Origin: Bifidobacterium choloepi
Lineage (GTDB): Bacteria; Actinomycetota; Actinomycetes; Actinomycetales; Bifidobacteriaceae
Assembly: GCF_010667615.1 (NCBI RefSeq)
Contig: NZ_VYSG01000001.1
Coordinates: 682,001 to 746,000 of the forward strand
Reading direction: 5' to 3'
Length of the DNA: 64,000 nt
Program-made: the position numbers and the translations under genes
Shown: piece after piece, positions 50,014 through 57,837 of the stretch
Numbering within the stretch: the stretch's first letter is position 1
Layout of the letters: every line of letters begins with the position of its first letter
The notes under the pieces: model-generated
Seen by the model: the letters and a program-made list of their open reading frames with translations, nothing else
Databases searched by the model: none
What the model was told of the DNA's origin: nothing

Positions 50014-53000
50014 TCACCTCAATACGACGAACGACACAAGCGAGTAGTCGTCAAAACCAGCAACGCCGGTCGTCAATGGTGCTCCGAGATCGAACAGGCT
50101 GTCGATGCCACCCTTTTCCTCCGTGCCGTTAATGCTCTTGACTACTGCATCCAGCAACTTCGAATAGTGACTCATGTCTTCGCCGTCGTGCGTGACACGG
50201 TTGAACCGGTCGCACAGTTCCCTTATGGGTTCGGTCTGTCCTGCGCAGACGGCGCGCATATAGTCGAGAGCCATCTTGGGATGGGCATGCGTAGTCTTGA
50301 CGTTGCCCTTGTCACTGACATAGACAACGCAATAGGGGAACGTCGGATTCGATTCGCGAGAGCCTTTCGATTCATCGTTCTGTCGCAGACAGAAGATCAC
50401 ACCCGGCTCGAGTTCGTCGCGCAACGCATCCGGAATGGGCGCGACGGCGTGCATCCCCATCGGCGCTTCGTCGAGTTCTCCCGGATGTGATTCGACGTAA
50501 CGCTTCAATTCGACGCGGAAATCATCAAGCGCGAAGTCGGTGATGGAGATGTTGCCGGCGATGTCCTCGAGGTCGAGCACCTCATGCTGCAACTGCTGCA
50601 ACTGACGCTTGCGATATTGCAGGTCGTTCATTTCGTCGTTGCGCTTGCCCTCGAGTACGTTTTCGTCGCCAGTGGCGGAAGAATCGAGCAATACCATGCG
50701 GTTCCTGACACGTCCCTCAAGCTGGATGTATTCGTCCAAGTCCATGTCCGGCCAGAAGTCGACCAACTGGATACGTTTGTTGATGGAACCGAGACGGTCG
50801 ATGCGGCCAAAGCGCTGGATGATGCGTACGGGATTCCAGTGAATGTCGTAGTTGATCAGGCAATCGCAGTCCTGTAGGTTCTGGCCCTCACTGATGCAGT
50901 CGGTGGCGAAGACAACGTCGATCTCGCCCTGCGAGCGCTTGTCGTCCGGCAGTTCCTTCGAATGCGGCGAGAAGCGCGCCAGCACTTCCTCGAACGTGGT
51001 CCGCTTCATCTTCAGTGTCGACTGGGCGCCGCCGGCGCCGGTCACCAATGCGCTTTCCACGCCGAAATCGGCCTTCAACAGGCCGGACAACGTGTCATAG
51101 AGATATCGGGCCGTGTCCGCGAAGGCGCTGAACACGAGAATTTTCCGGTTCCCGTCGTTGTAGGGCGTGTGCTCGATCTTCTCCTGCATGAAGTCGCACA
51201 GTTCGGCCAGTTTCTTGTCACGTTCCGGAGTGACTTCGCTGGCGTAGCCCAGCAGCCGTTCGAGAATGTCGATGTCGCCGCCGAGCTCGTCGCGCACCTT
51301 GACAGCGTCGATGTCGCGCAGATCCACATTCACCTTGCCGGCGGCCTGAAATTCCTCGGCGTCGTCGTCCTCGTCGAAAGACGAAGCCAGTTCGGCGTCG
51401 GAGAACGGCGCGAGTGGGCCGCGCTGCACTTTGTCCAGCTGTTCGTCCAATGTGCGCGCTCCTGCAAGAATGCGCTCCAGCGACAGGCGGAAACTGGAAA
51501 TGCTGCTCTCCAGACGCTTCAACAGATTCACGCGCATCAGGCCGGCGATGGCCTGGGTGCGATTCTTCTGGGCCTGGAAATTCGTGCCCCAGGAATCACC
51601 GTACTGTTCAACGTACTTCGCCTGCCTGTCCGGCATCACATAACCCAGCAGCTGGAACTGGGAAAAGCGCAGTTGCGCGATGAGATCGTTCAGGTCAGCG
51701 ATTGGCGGCAACTGGCCTTCCGTGTCGATGGAGGGGTGCTTCGAGATCGGCTTCAACCGCTCCGGGAACTGGTTGTCACCGTTGGAGGCGTAGTACTTGG
51801 CGATGTGCTTTCGGCCACGCGCGATCGTGAAGATGTCCAGCAGCTTGAAATAGTCGCTGTTGAGCGACTCGACGAACGACTGGGTAGTGCGCTCCACGTC
51901 GGGTAGTTCGCTCCATTCCTTGAACCGTTGCTGTGCTGTTTTCGTCACGTAGTTGATGCTGGGGATGCCGTCTGACTGGGCCAGATAGGCATCATCGTCC
52001 TCGGTGATGATGTCGAGCTGGTTGCGCAGGTCAAGCAGTCGGTTGTTCACAGGCGTGGCGGAAAGCATCAGTACCTTCGTCCGGACGCCGGACTTGACGA
52101 TGTCGTTGAGCAGGCGGTCGTACCGCGACTCCGTGGTGGTGTCGGTGGGACGATTGCGGAAGTTGTGGGACTCGTCAATAACGACGAGGTCATAGTTAGC
52201 CCAGTTCAACGTCTCGAGATTGATGTCGCCACTCATGCCACGGTGCTGTGACAGATCGGTGTGGTTAAGCACGTCGTAATTGAAACGATCGTCGGCCAGA
52301 ATATTGCGGGTGTCATTGCCGCGATACATGGTCCAGTTGTCCCGCAGGCGCTTCGGAGCCAGCACCAGCACACGATCATTGCGCAGCTCGTAGTACTTGA
52401 TAATGGCGAGCGCCTCGAACGTCTTGCCAAGACCCACGCTGTCAGCGATGATGCAGCCCTTGTATTTTTCCAGCTTGCGGATGGCTCCGACGACGCCGTC
52501 CTTCTGGAAGTCATACAGCCTATTCCACACGACGGTGTCTTGAAAGTTCAGGCCGGGCTTGATGGGGTCCGATTCTTCCTCGTCGATGAAGTCGCGGAAG
52601 ATGTGGAACAACGTGAGGAAGTACACGAATTCCGGTGCGTTCTCTCGGTAGAGTGTTTCCACCTGTTCGATGACCTGACTCGTCACGTCCTCGAGGAGAT
52701 CCGGATTCTGCCAGAACTGACTGAACATATTACGATAGGGCTGTGCCTCGGCCGTAGTCTCGAGATGGCTGATTGCGGAAATGACGTCGGGACGACGTTC
52801 ATAGCCGAGGCCTTCCAGGGTAAACGGGTTGTTCGGCCCCATGAAGGCCTGCATGGATGAATCGCCATTCTCGATCACGTAGGTCGAGCCCGTCTGCAGC
52901 TGATTCGCCGTCTTTACCGACTTGAAGCGAGCATGCGAGCGCAACCACTGGGCACACTCATGCGCCAAGGCACGCTGACTCAGGTTGTTGCGCAGCGTCA

Positions 53001-53271
53001 ATTCCAAGTCGACGCCGCCGACGCCACGTTCGCGTTCATGCTGCAAGAGTGCGAATTCCTTTGGTTCCTTGGCATCGGCCATGCGCTTGACGAAGGTGGG
53101 CTCGCTGAAGATGAAGTTCAATTCCTCGACGTCCTGCAGTTCCTCGCGCATGCGTCCGTACGCGAAAATCGTGAAGTAGGATGCGATCACCGACATCTTC
53201 GCGTCACGGTCTATCGCATTTCCCAGAGCATCGCCCAGCTTCGCGGGCCCAACATTGTCGAGAAGCTTCAT
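50014..53271 (-). CDS. PLD/SNF2-like superfamily 2 helicase of the restriction operon
   Basis: A 1085-residue protein, first in the operon. The N-terminal 230 residues resemble the phospholipase-D-like region found in such helicases (SYFTIFAYGRMREEL... SSMQAFMGPNNPF) but without a clear HKD pair. The helicase core has ADSVGLGKT (277-284), VIDESHNFRN (366-373), LSATPVNNR and, near residue 830, IIQRFGRIDRLGSINK (motif VI). The ATG at 53271 is 8 nt after TAGAAT. Such helicases accompany type III-like modification genes in several defence islands; DNA translocation or remodelling is inferred. Confidence 0.88.
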   Translation of the reverse strand: MKLLDNVGPAKLGDALGNAIDRDAKMSVIASYFTIFAYGRMREELQDVEELNFIFSEPTFVKRMADAKEPKEFALLQHERERGVGGVDLELTLRNNLSQRALAHECAQWLRSHARFKSVKTANQLQTGSTYVIENGDSSMQAFMGPNNPFTLEGLGYERRPDVISAISHLETTAEAQPYRNMFSQFWQNPDLLEDVTSQVIEQVETLYRENAPEFVYFLTLFHIFRDFIDEEESDPIKPGLNFQDTVVWNRLYDFQKDGVVGAIRKLEKYKGCIIADSVGLGKTFEALAIIKYYELRNDRVLVLAPKRLRDNWTMYRGNDTRNILADDRFNYDVLNHTDLSQHRGMSGDINLETLNWANYDLVVIDESHNFRNRPTDTTTESRYDRLLNDIVKSGVRTKVLMLSATPVNNRLLDLRNQLDIITEDDDAYLAQSDGIPSINYVTKTAQQRFKEWSELPDVERTTQSFVESLNSDYFKLLDIFTIARGRKHIAKYYASNGDNQFPERLKPISKHPSIDTEGQLPPIADLNDLIAQLRFSQFQLLGYVMPDRQAKYVEQYGDSWGTNFQAQKNRTQAIAGLMRVNLLKRLESSISSFRLSLERILAGARTLDEQLDKVQRGPLAPFSDAELASSFDEDDDAEEFQAAGKVNVDLRDIDAVKVRDELGGDIDILERLLGYASEVTPERDKKLAELCDFMQEKIEHTPYNDGNRKILVFSAFADTARYLYDTLSGLLKADFGVESALVTGAGGAQSTLKMKRTTFEEVLARFSPHSKELPDDKRSQGEIDVVFATDCISEGQNLQDCDCLINYDIHWNPVRIIQRFGRIDRLGSINKRIQLVDFWPDMDLDEYIQLEGRVRNRMVLLDSSATGDENVLEGKRNDEMNDLQYRKRQLQQLQHEVLDLEDIAGNISITDFALDDFRVELKRYVESHPGELDEAPMGMHAVAPIPDALRDELEPGVIFCLRQNDESKGSRESNPTFPYCVVYVSDKGNVKTTHAHPKMALDYMRAVCAGQTEPIRELCDRFNRVTHDGEDMSHYSKLLDAVVKSINGTEEKGGIDSLFDLGAPLTTGVAGFDDYSLVSFVVLR

Positions 53272-53279
53272 GGCTCCTT

Positions 53280-53285
53280 ATTCTA
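53280..53285 (-). promoter_or_regulatory. -10 box of the helicase-DUF4391-mod-res operon
   Basis: TAGAAT, then AAGGAGCC, then ATG. The AAGGAG is too close (2 nt) to the ATG to be a normal binding site, so a leaderless message is likely. Confidence 0.5.
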
Positions 53286-53376
53286 CGGATATTCTGGGGA
53301 ACCGATGTGAGCTTCGCGGGGAGATGCGACATTAAGAGAGATAGGCTTTCCCGAAGAACGCCTTCTCATGCCGGAG

Positions 53377-53511
53377 TCACTCACCGACGAGGTTGGAGTA
53401 GTAGACGGTTCGGCCGGCCAGGACGTCGGCGTAGAAGCCCTCCTTCCAGTGAATGAAGTCGATGGCTTCGTTCAGGTCGTCCTGCTTGCGACGAACTTTT
53501 TCATGGTTCAT
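53377..53511 (-). CDS. small hypothetical ORF (44 aa, or 77 aa from 53610)
   Basis: MNHEKVRRKQDDLNEAIDFI..., 44 residues from 53511. A longer frame starts at 53610 with MIAYYRRRN and reads through the palindrome at 53510-53548. The start at 53610 is preceded by TAGAGT plus 8 nt, matching the leaderless pattern. There is no known family. It could be a remnant of a longer gene interrupted by the palindrome, or not coding at all. Confidence 0.3.
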   Translation of the reverse strand: MNHEKVRRKQDDLNEAIDFIHWKEGFYADVLAGRTVYYSNLVGE

Positions 53512-53548
53512 GTCACAATCCCGGGACCGGATCCCGGGATTGTGACAT
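53510..53548. repeat. ATGTCACAATCCCGGG family palindrome, copy 9
   Basis: ATGTCACAATCCCGGG and CCCGGGATTGTGACAT form a perfect 16-bp stem with a 7-base loop (itself partly dyadic, GGATCCGGTCC-like). It lies inside the 77-codon frame. Confidence 0.75.
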
Positions 53549-53593
53549 TTTTGGTTATCCGCACTTTCCCGCCACGTCCGGCAATTCCTCCGG

Positions 53594-53690
53594 CGATAAT
53601 AAGCGATCATAATTTTTTACTCTAGAGACACGCCGTTTTTTCATTTGATTCTGCAATCTTTTTACCGTTACAGTTACTGACATCGACGCG
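53594..53690. promoter_or_regulatory. shared AT-rich leader element, copy B
   Basis: GATAA...CATAATTTTTT at 53608 followed 20 bp later by ACACGCCG at 53628, then TGCAATCTTTTT and GTTAC...TGAC. The same words at the same spacing occur at 59838-59930 upstream of the PLP-enzyme operon. It lies about 140-230 bp upstream of the methyltransferase-like gene at 53828. It is probably a common promoter/leader; the orientation is not certain. Confidence 0.5.
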
Positions 53691-53702
53691 AGGTTAAGCT
53701 AC

Positions 53703-53727
53703 TTATCCCACACGAAACATGGGATAA
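53703..53727. promoter_or_regulatory. inverted repeat TTATCCCA-N9-TGGGATAA
   Basis: A perfect 8-bp dyad about 100 bp upstream of the start at 53828, in a 230-bp AT-rich stretch. Candidate operator or leader hairpin. Confidence 0.4.
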
Positions 53728-53827
53728 CGAGCAATGAAGACTAGCGCTACTAATAAATAAAAATCCTTTATCAAGAAAATAACTATCACGCCATAACAAA
53801 AATTCATACCATGTAACGGAGTAAAAA

Positions 53828-54934
53828 ATGACCATCAATCGCAGGGAAGAGTTCAGGAACATCGCCAACGGTACGGCCGGCGTGCCGTACCTGACGTCGG
53901 CGTGGCAGCATCTGGTCGGCCACGAGTACGGCGCCGGGGAGTTCTCGAGCGCCTATGTCGACTTCGTCAGGCGCTGGGACTGGGACTGGGTGAAGATCAA
54001 CCCGCGCGCCGTCTACTACTCGGAGGCGTGGGGCAACGTCTACGACGAGAACGACTATGGCGGCTACGTCATCCCGAAGAAAGTCAAGTCGATCATCGAG
54101 TCGCCGGTCGATATCGGGAAGATCGGCAAGCTCGACGTCGCGAAGAGCGCCCCGCTCATCGAGGCAACCGAGGCGGCGTCGCTCATTCGCAACGACCTGC
54201 CGGACCGCGGCGTCATCCAGACGGTGTTCTCCCCGCTGTCGGTGCTGCTGCAGATCGCCGACCTGCCGCTCTATCCGGGCGACGAGTTCTCCGATCCGGC
54301 CGACGGCGTCACGGTCGAATCGTTCCTGTTCGAGCAGCCGGAAGCCGCGAAGCTCGCTCTCGACAACATCGCGGCCACGCTCGCCGACTACGCCGCCAAT
54401 CTTGTCCGGCCGATCGAGGACGGCGGCGCCGGACTCGACGGCATTTTTTACGCCGTCACCGGCACCGTCTCCGACGACTATTTCGACGCCGCGAAGTACG
54501 CCGAGTATTCGCAGCCTTACGACCAGATCGTCCTCAACGCCATCAAGGAAGCGAACCCGGACGCCGTCGTCCTGCTGCACACCTGCCGGTCGAACTCCCA
54601 TCCGGAGTGGTTCGACATCGACGGCGTCGATGTCCTGCAGTGGGACCAGTTCGCGGCCGGCAATCCCGGTGCCGATCACGAGTTCGGCCACGTCGTGCCG
54701 GTCGCCGGCGCGAATTTCTCGGAGTTCGGCGCGCCGGGTGCCGTCGCCCACGGCGGCGACGATGCCGTCGAGCTTGTCCGCCGTCAGGTCGCCGAAACGC
54801 TCGCCAAGCGCGCCGGCAAGCCGTTCCTGCTCGCGCCGAGCTGCACGGTCCCGACGCCGGCGCTTGACGAGGCCTTCGCAGTATTGAGTAATCTGACCGT
54901 TTCCGGGGACGCCGAATTCACCAATGCCGACTGA
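53828..54934 (+). CDS. UroD/MetE-like putative zinc-dependent methyltransferase, copy 1
   Basis: A 368-residue protein of the uroporphyrinogen-decarboxylase-like superfamily. It lacks the RQAGRY substrate motif of true HemE. Instead it has H251-T-C253 (VLLHTCRSN) and C339 (LAPSCTVPTP), the HxC...C zinc pattern of MtaA/MtbA-type and MetE-type methyltransferases that activate a thiol acceptor. GGAG lies six nt before the ATG. It shares long blocks (VRRWDWDWVKINPR, FEQPEAAKLAL, DGIFYAVTGTV) with the paralogue at 55125, which is in the ABC operon. A methyl-transfer role in sulfur amino-acid metabolism is inferred from motif and context. Bifidobacteria do not make heme. Confidence 0.82.
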   Translation: MTINRREEFRNIANGTAGVPYLTSAWQHLVGHEYGAGEFSSAYVDFVRRWDWDWVKINPRAVYYSEAWGNVYDENDYGGYVIPKKVKSIIESPVDIGKIGKLDVAKSAPLIEATEAASLIRNDLPDRGVIQTVFSPLSVLLQIADLPLYPGDEFSDPADGVTVESFLFEQPEAAKLALDNIAATLADYAANLVRPIEDGGAGLDGIFYAVTGTVSDDYFDAAKYAEYSQPYDQIVLNAIKEANPDAVVLLHTCRSNSHPEWFDIDGVDVLQWDQFAAGNPGADHEFGHVVPVAGANFSEFGAPGAVAHGGDDAVELVRRQVAETLAKRAGKPFLLAPSCTVPTPALDEAFAVLSNLTVSGDAEFTNAD

Positions 54935-54962
54935 TTTTTACATGATTCATTTGCTCGAGAGA

Positions 54963-54990
54963 ATGGCCCGGCCTGAAAAGGCCGGGCCAT
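54963..54990. terminator. terminator hairpin after methyltransferase-like copy 1
   Basis: ATGGCCCGGCCT and AGGCCGGGCCAT form a perfect 12-bp stem with loop GAAA, 29 bp after the stop. Confidence 0.8.
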
Positions 54991-55049
54991 ATGCGTATGG
55001 AGAAACAGAATATAAAACCTCCTTGAAGAAAACTGAGCGATGCAGAGCG

Positions 55050-55113
55050 GAGAGCACGCGGAAGGCGGCCCGGATTCAAGTTCTGCAATCCGACCCGCCT
55101 TCCGCGTGCTCTC
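55050..55113 (-). terminator. terminator hairpin of the ABC-methyltransferase operon
   Basis: GAGAGCACGCGGAAGGCGG pairs with CGCCTTCCGCGTGCTCTC (18 bp, with TCGG/CCGA inside). It lies 12 bp past the stop at 55125 on the minus strand. Confidence 0.78.
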
Positions 55114-55124
55114 GTTCCATGCCG

Positions 55125-56282
55125 TCAGTCGATGGCGTCCACAGGAAGCGCGGCCTCAATCGACGTCGTCTCGCGCAGCAGTCGCAGGCGGGAATCGTCG
55201 AAGCCAGGTAGCGTGCAGCTTGGGGCCAACAGGAACGGCCTGCCAACGCGTTCCTCGACGACGTCGCGCAGTTCGCGACGAAGTTCGTCGATGTCGGTGC
55301 TGGCGCCAAGCAAGCGGGATTCGGGGCCGAGCACCGGCACCGGACCATGAACGCCAAGGTCGGCGACCCTGCCGTCAAGGCTTGTCCATTCGCCGGGAGC
55401 GCCGATCAGCTCGTCGGGCTTCGGATTGCCGGCCAGAAACTGGTCCCACTGCAGCACGTCGACCGGATAGCCCACAAACCAGTCGGGGTTGGAATAGTCC
55501 TGGCAGGTATGGAGCAGACGGATCTTGGCACCGGCTTCCCCGGCCGACAATGACGAGGCGTCGCGCACGGCGTCCAGCACAATCCGGTCGAACGGCTCGC
55601 CGAATTCGCGGTACTGCTCGCGCGTCAGGTAGTGCTTCGCCACGGTGCCGGTGACTGCGTAGAAAATGCCGTCGACGCCGGCACCGCCCTGCGAGCGCGG
55701 AGCGACGAGCAGCCGCACGTAGTCGGCGAGTGTCTTGGCAATGGCGAGCAGTGCCGACTTGGCGGCATCAGGCTGTTCGAACAGCAACGACTCGATGGTC
55801 ACTGTCGGCGCCGGCCCGTACACCGGCTTGTTCTTGACGCGTGGCAGCGAGGCTAGGTAATACAGGACCGTCAGCGGGGAGAAGACGGTCTGGATGACCA
55901 CGCGGTCGTCGAACCGGTCGGCGATCTGCGCGGCCGCGGCGACTTGTTCGCGGAACACTTGCGACGATTCGACGTCGATGTGGCGGATGCCGGCGGTGTC
56001 TTCGGGTCGCAGGATGACGGGACGTTCAAGTCGTGGCGACTTGCCGCCGCCGTAGTCGAACTGGTCGAAGACGGCGCCCCAAGCTTCCGGATAGTAGGCG
56101 CTACGTGGGTTAATTTTCACCCAGTCCCAGTCCCAGCGCTCGACGAAGTCGATGTGCGCGCCGGCGAGTTCGGCTGGCCCGTATTCACTACCGACGAAGT
56201 GCGCCCATGCGGACGTGAGGAACGGCACCTCGGCGTGGCCGTCGAGGATGTCATGGAATGCCTGTTTGCGGTCGATGGTCAT
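55125..56282 (-). CDS. UroD/MetE-like putative zinc-dependent methyltransferase, copy 2
   Basis: A 385-residue paralogue of copy 1 with the same layout: ERWDWDWVKINPRSAYYPEAWG, SLLFEQPDAAKSALL, DGIFYAVTGTV, H258-T-C260 (IRLLHTCQDY) and C356 (LAPSCTLPG). It has about 20 extra residues before the HxC motif. AAGGAAGGA lies six nt before the ATG at 56282. It is the last gene of the ABC operon, 56 bp after the second permease, so the imported compound is probably its methyl donor or acceptor, or the precursor of one. The heme role is rejected for lack of the HemE arginine motif. Confidence 0.82.
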   Translation of the reverse strand: MTIDRKQAFHDILDGHAEVPFLTSAWAHFVGSEYGPAELAGAHIDFVERWDWDWVKINPRSAYYPEAWGAVFDQFDYGGGKSPRLERPVILRPEDTAGIRHIDVESSQVFREQVAAAAQIADRFDDRVVIQTVFSPLTVLYYLASLPRVKNKPVYGPAPTVTIESLLFEQPDAAKSALLAIAKTLADYVRLLVAPRSQGGAGVDGIFYAVTGTVAKHYLTREQYREFGEPFDRIVLDAVRDASSLSAGEAGAKIRLLHTCQDYSNPDWFVGYPVDVLQWDQFLAGNPKPDELIGAPGEWTSLDGRVADLGVHGPVPVLGPESRLLGASTDIDELRRELRDVVEERVGRPFLLAPSCTLPGFDDSRLRLLRETTSIEAALPVDAID

Positions 56283-56338
56283 GGTTGGTCCTTCCTTGAA
56301 ATTGAGGGATACATATGGGACGATTCTTGCGTTCAAGC

Positions 56339-57115
56339 TCACGCGAGTTCGAAGTCGGCGACACCGCGGCGGCTACCGGTGGCCCTGATCACGTGATTGG
56401 ACGCAATGGTCAGCACAATGCACAGTCCCCAGAACACCAGGGCGTCGGCGGTGTAGACGACGATGTAGTCGCCGTAGAAGCCGGCGATGATCTTGGCTTC
56501 GGCGAAGATGTCGACGACAGCGATCGTGAAGCCGAGCGACAACACCTTGACGAGCATGACGAACATGTTGCAGATGTTGGGCAGCGCATACAGCGCGGCC
56601 TGCGGCAACACCACGCGCAGCGTGGCCTGCCATGGCGAGTAGCCAAGCGAAGCGGCGAGCTGGCGTTGTTCGGCCGGCACCGAGTTGAGCGCGGCCGTGG
56701 CCGTCTCGGTCAGGTAGGCGCTGAAGCACAGGACATACGTGAAAATGAGAATGGCGTCGGCGCTCAGGTCGTCAGCGCCAGTGCCCGGCAGGCCCGCAGT
56801 CCGCAACGCGGCCCCGACCAGCTGCGGCAGGAAGTAGTACCAGAACATCAGCTGGACGAGGACAGGCACTCCGCGGAAGAATGAGACGTAGACATGGATG
56901 ACCTGCGTGACGACCGGAATGCGGTGCTGGGCCAGCAACGCGAGAATCGTGCCGAAGAATATCGACAGCGCGAGGATGATGACGGCGCGCAGCAGCGACG
57001 CCGGCACGACGGCGAGGATCTGGACGAGGTCATTGACGAAGCCGTCGCCGCGCAGCGTATTCTGCGACAGCTGCGCGACAGGAGCCAAACCGGCCAGCGG
57101 GACCAGGCGGATCAT
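56339..57115 (-). CDS. polar amino-acid ABC transporter permease 2
   Basis: A 258-residue inner-membrane permease of the His/Glu/Gln/Arg/Cys (PAAT) group. It has about five helices, an N-terminal region containing ILALSIFFGTILALLAQ, the family's YVSFFRGVPVLVQLMFWYY block and the EAA-like loop QRQLAASLGYSPWQATLRVVLPQA that contacts the ATPase. Its start codon overlaps the permease 1 stop (ATGA at 57112-57115), so the two are translationally coupled. Confidence 0.92.
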   Translation of the reverse strand: MIRLVPLAGLAPVAQLSQNTLRGDGFVNDLVQILAVVPASLLRAVIILALSIFFGTILALLAQHRIPVVTQVIHVYVSFFRGVPVLVQLMFWYYFLPQLVGAALRTAGLPGTGADDLSADAILIFTYVLCFSAYLTETATAALNSVPAEQRQLAASLGYSPWQATLRVVLPQAALYALPNICNMFVMLVKVLSLGFTIAVVDIFAEAKIIAGFYGDYIVVYTADALVFWGLCIVLTIASNHVIRATGSRRGVADFELA

Positions 57116-57834
57116 GCGGCCACCTCCAGCCTGATCTGGTCGGTGACGAGCACCGAATACTTGTTGAAGCGGCGGCACAGTTTGACGAGCAGCTCGAGCG
57201 CGGCGGAGGCCACCCAGTAGACGAGGCCAACGGCCAGATAGACTTCGGCCTGGCGAATGCCGTAGTTGTTCGAGACGATGATGTCGGCGAGGCCCATGAT
57301 GTCGACGATGCCGATCGTGAACAGCAGCGTGGTATTGTGCAGCAGCTTGATGAGCGCGTTGCCGAGGTCCGGCAGCGCAATGCCAAGCATCTGCGGCAGC
57401 ACCACACGACCCCACAGCGCAACGGGACCGTAACCGAGCGACTGGGCGAGCATGATCTGCTCACGGTCGACAGCGAGGTAGGCGCCGCGCAATACTTCGG
57501 CAAGGTAGGCGGAGTCGAAACCGACCAGCGTGACGGCGGCGAACGTGATCTTGTTCCACGAGCCGAGGTCGACGCCGACGGTTAGTGACAGCAGCTGCGG
57601 CAGGCCGTAGTAGACTATGAACAGCTGGAGGATGACTGGCACGCTGCGGCCAAACGAGACGAAGACGTCGGCCAGCTGGCTGACGACGGGAATGCGAGCG
57701 TTGCGTACCCAGAAGATGCCGAACGCGAGGACCAGTCCTCCGGCGAAGCAGCCGACCGTGAGCAGCAGCGTGGCCGGCAGCTTTGCCAGAAACTTCAGCA
57801 CGAGCCCGAGAACGTAACCAAGATCAATCGACAT
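57112..57834 (-). CDS. polar amino-acid ABC transporter permease 1
   Basis: A 240-residue permease paralogous to permease 2, with FVSFGRSVPVILQLFIVYYG and the coupling loop REQIMLAQSLGYGPVALWGRVVLPQ. It begins 3 bp after the binding-protein stop. Together the two permeases form a heterodimeric channel for a small amino-acid-like solute. Confidence 0.92.
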   Translation of the reverse strand: MSIDLGYVLGLVLKFLAKLPATLLLTVGCFAGGLVLAFGIFWVRNARIPVVSQLADVFVSFGRSVPVILQLFIVYYGLPQLLSLTVGVDLGSWNKITFAAVTLVGFDSAYLAEVLRGAYLAVDREQIMLAQSLGYGPVALWGRVVLPQMLGIALPDLGNALIKLLHNTTLLFTIGIVDIMGLADIIVSNNYGIRQAEVYLAVGLVYWVASAALELLVKLCRRFNKYSVLVTDQIRLEVAA

Positions 57835-57837
57835 CGG

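Noticed and set aside
44330..53271. The restriction operon as BREX or DISARM
   Set aside because: No BrxC/PglZ, BrxL or DrmA/B-type proteins were recognised. The DEPQ box, C-terminal PD-(D/E)xK nuclease and DPPY-before-FSGS order fit type III Mod/Res.
53828..56282. The two UroD-like genes as uroporphyrinogen decarboxylases of heme synthesis
   Set aside because: The HemE RQAGRY substrate motif is absent, no other heme gene is present, and HxC...C zinc ligands of methyltransferases are present instead.
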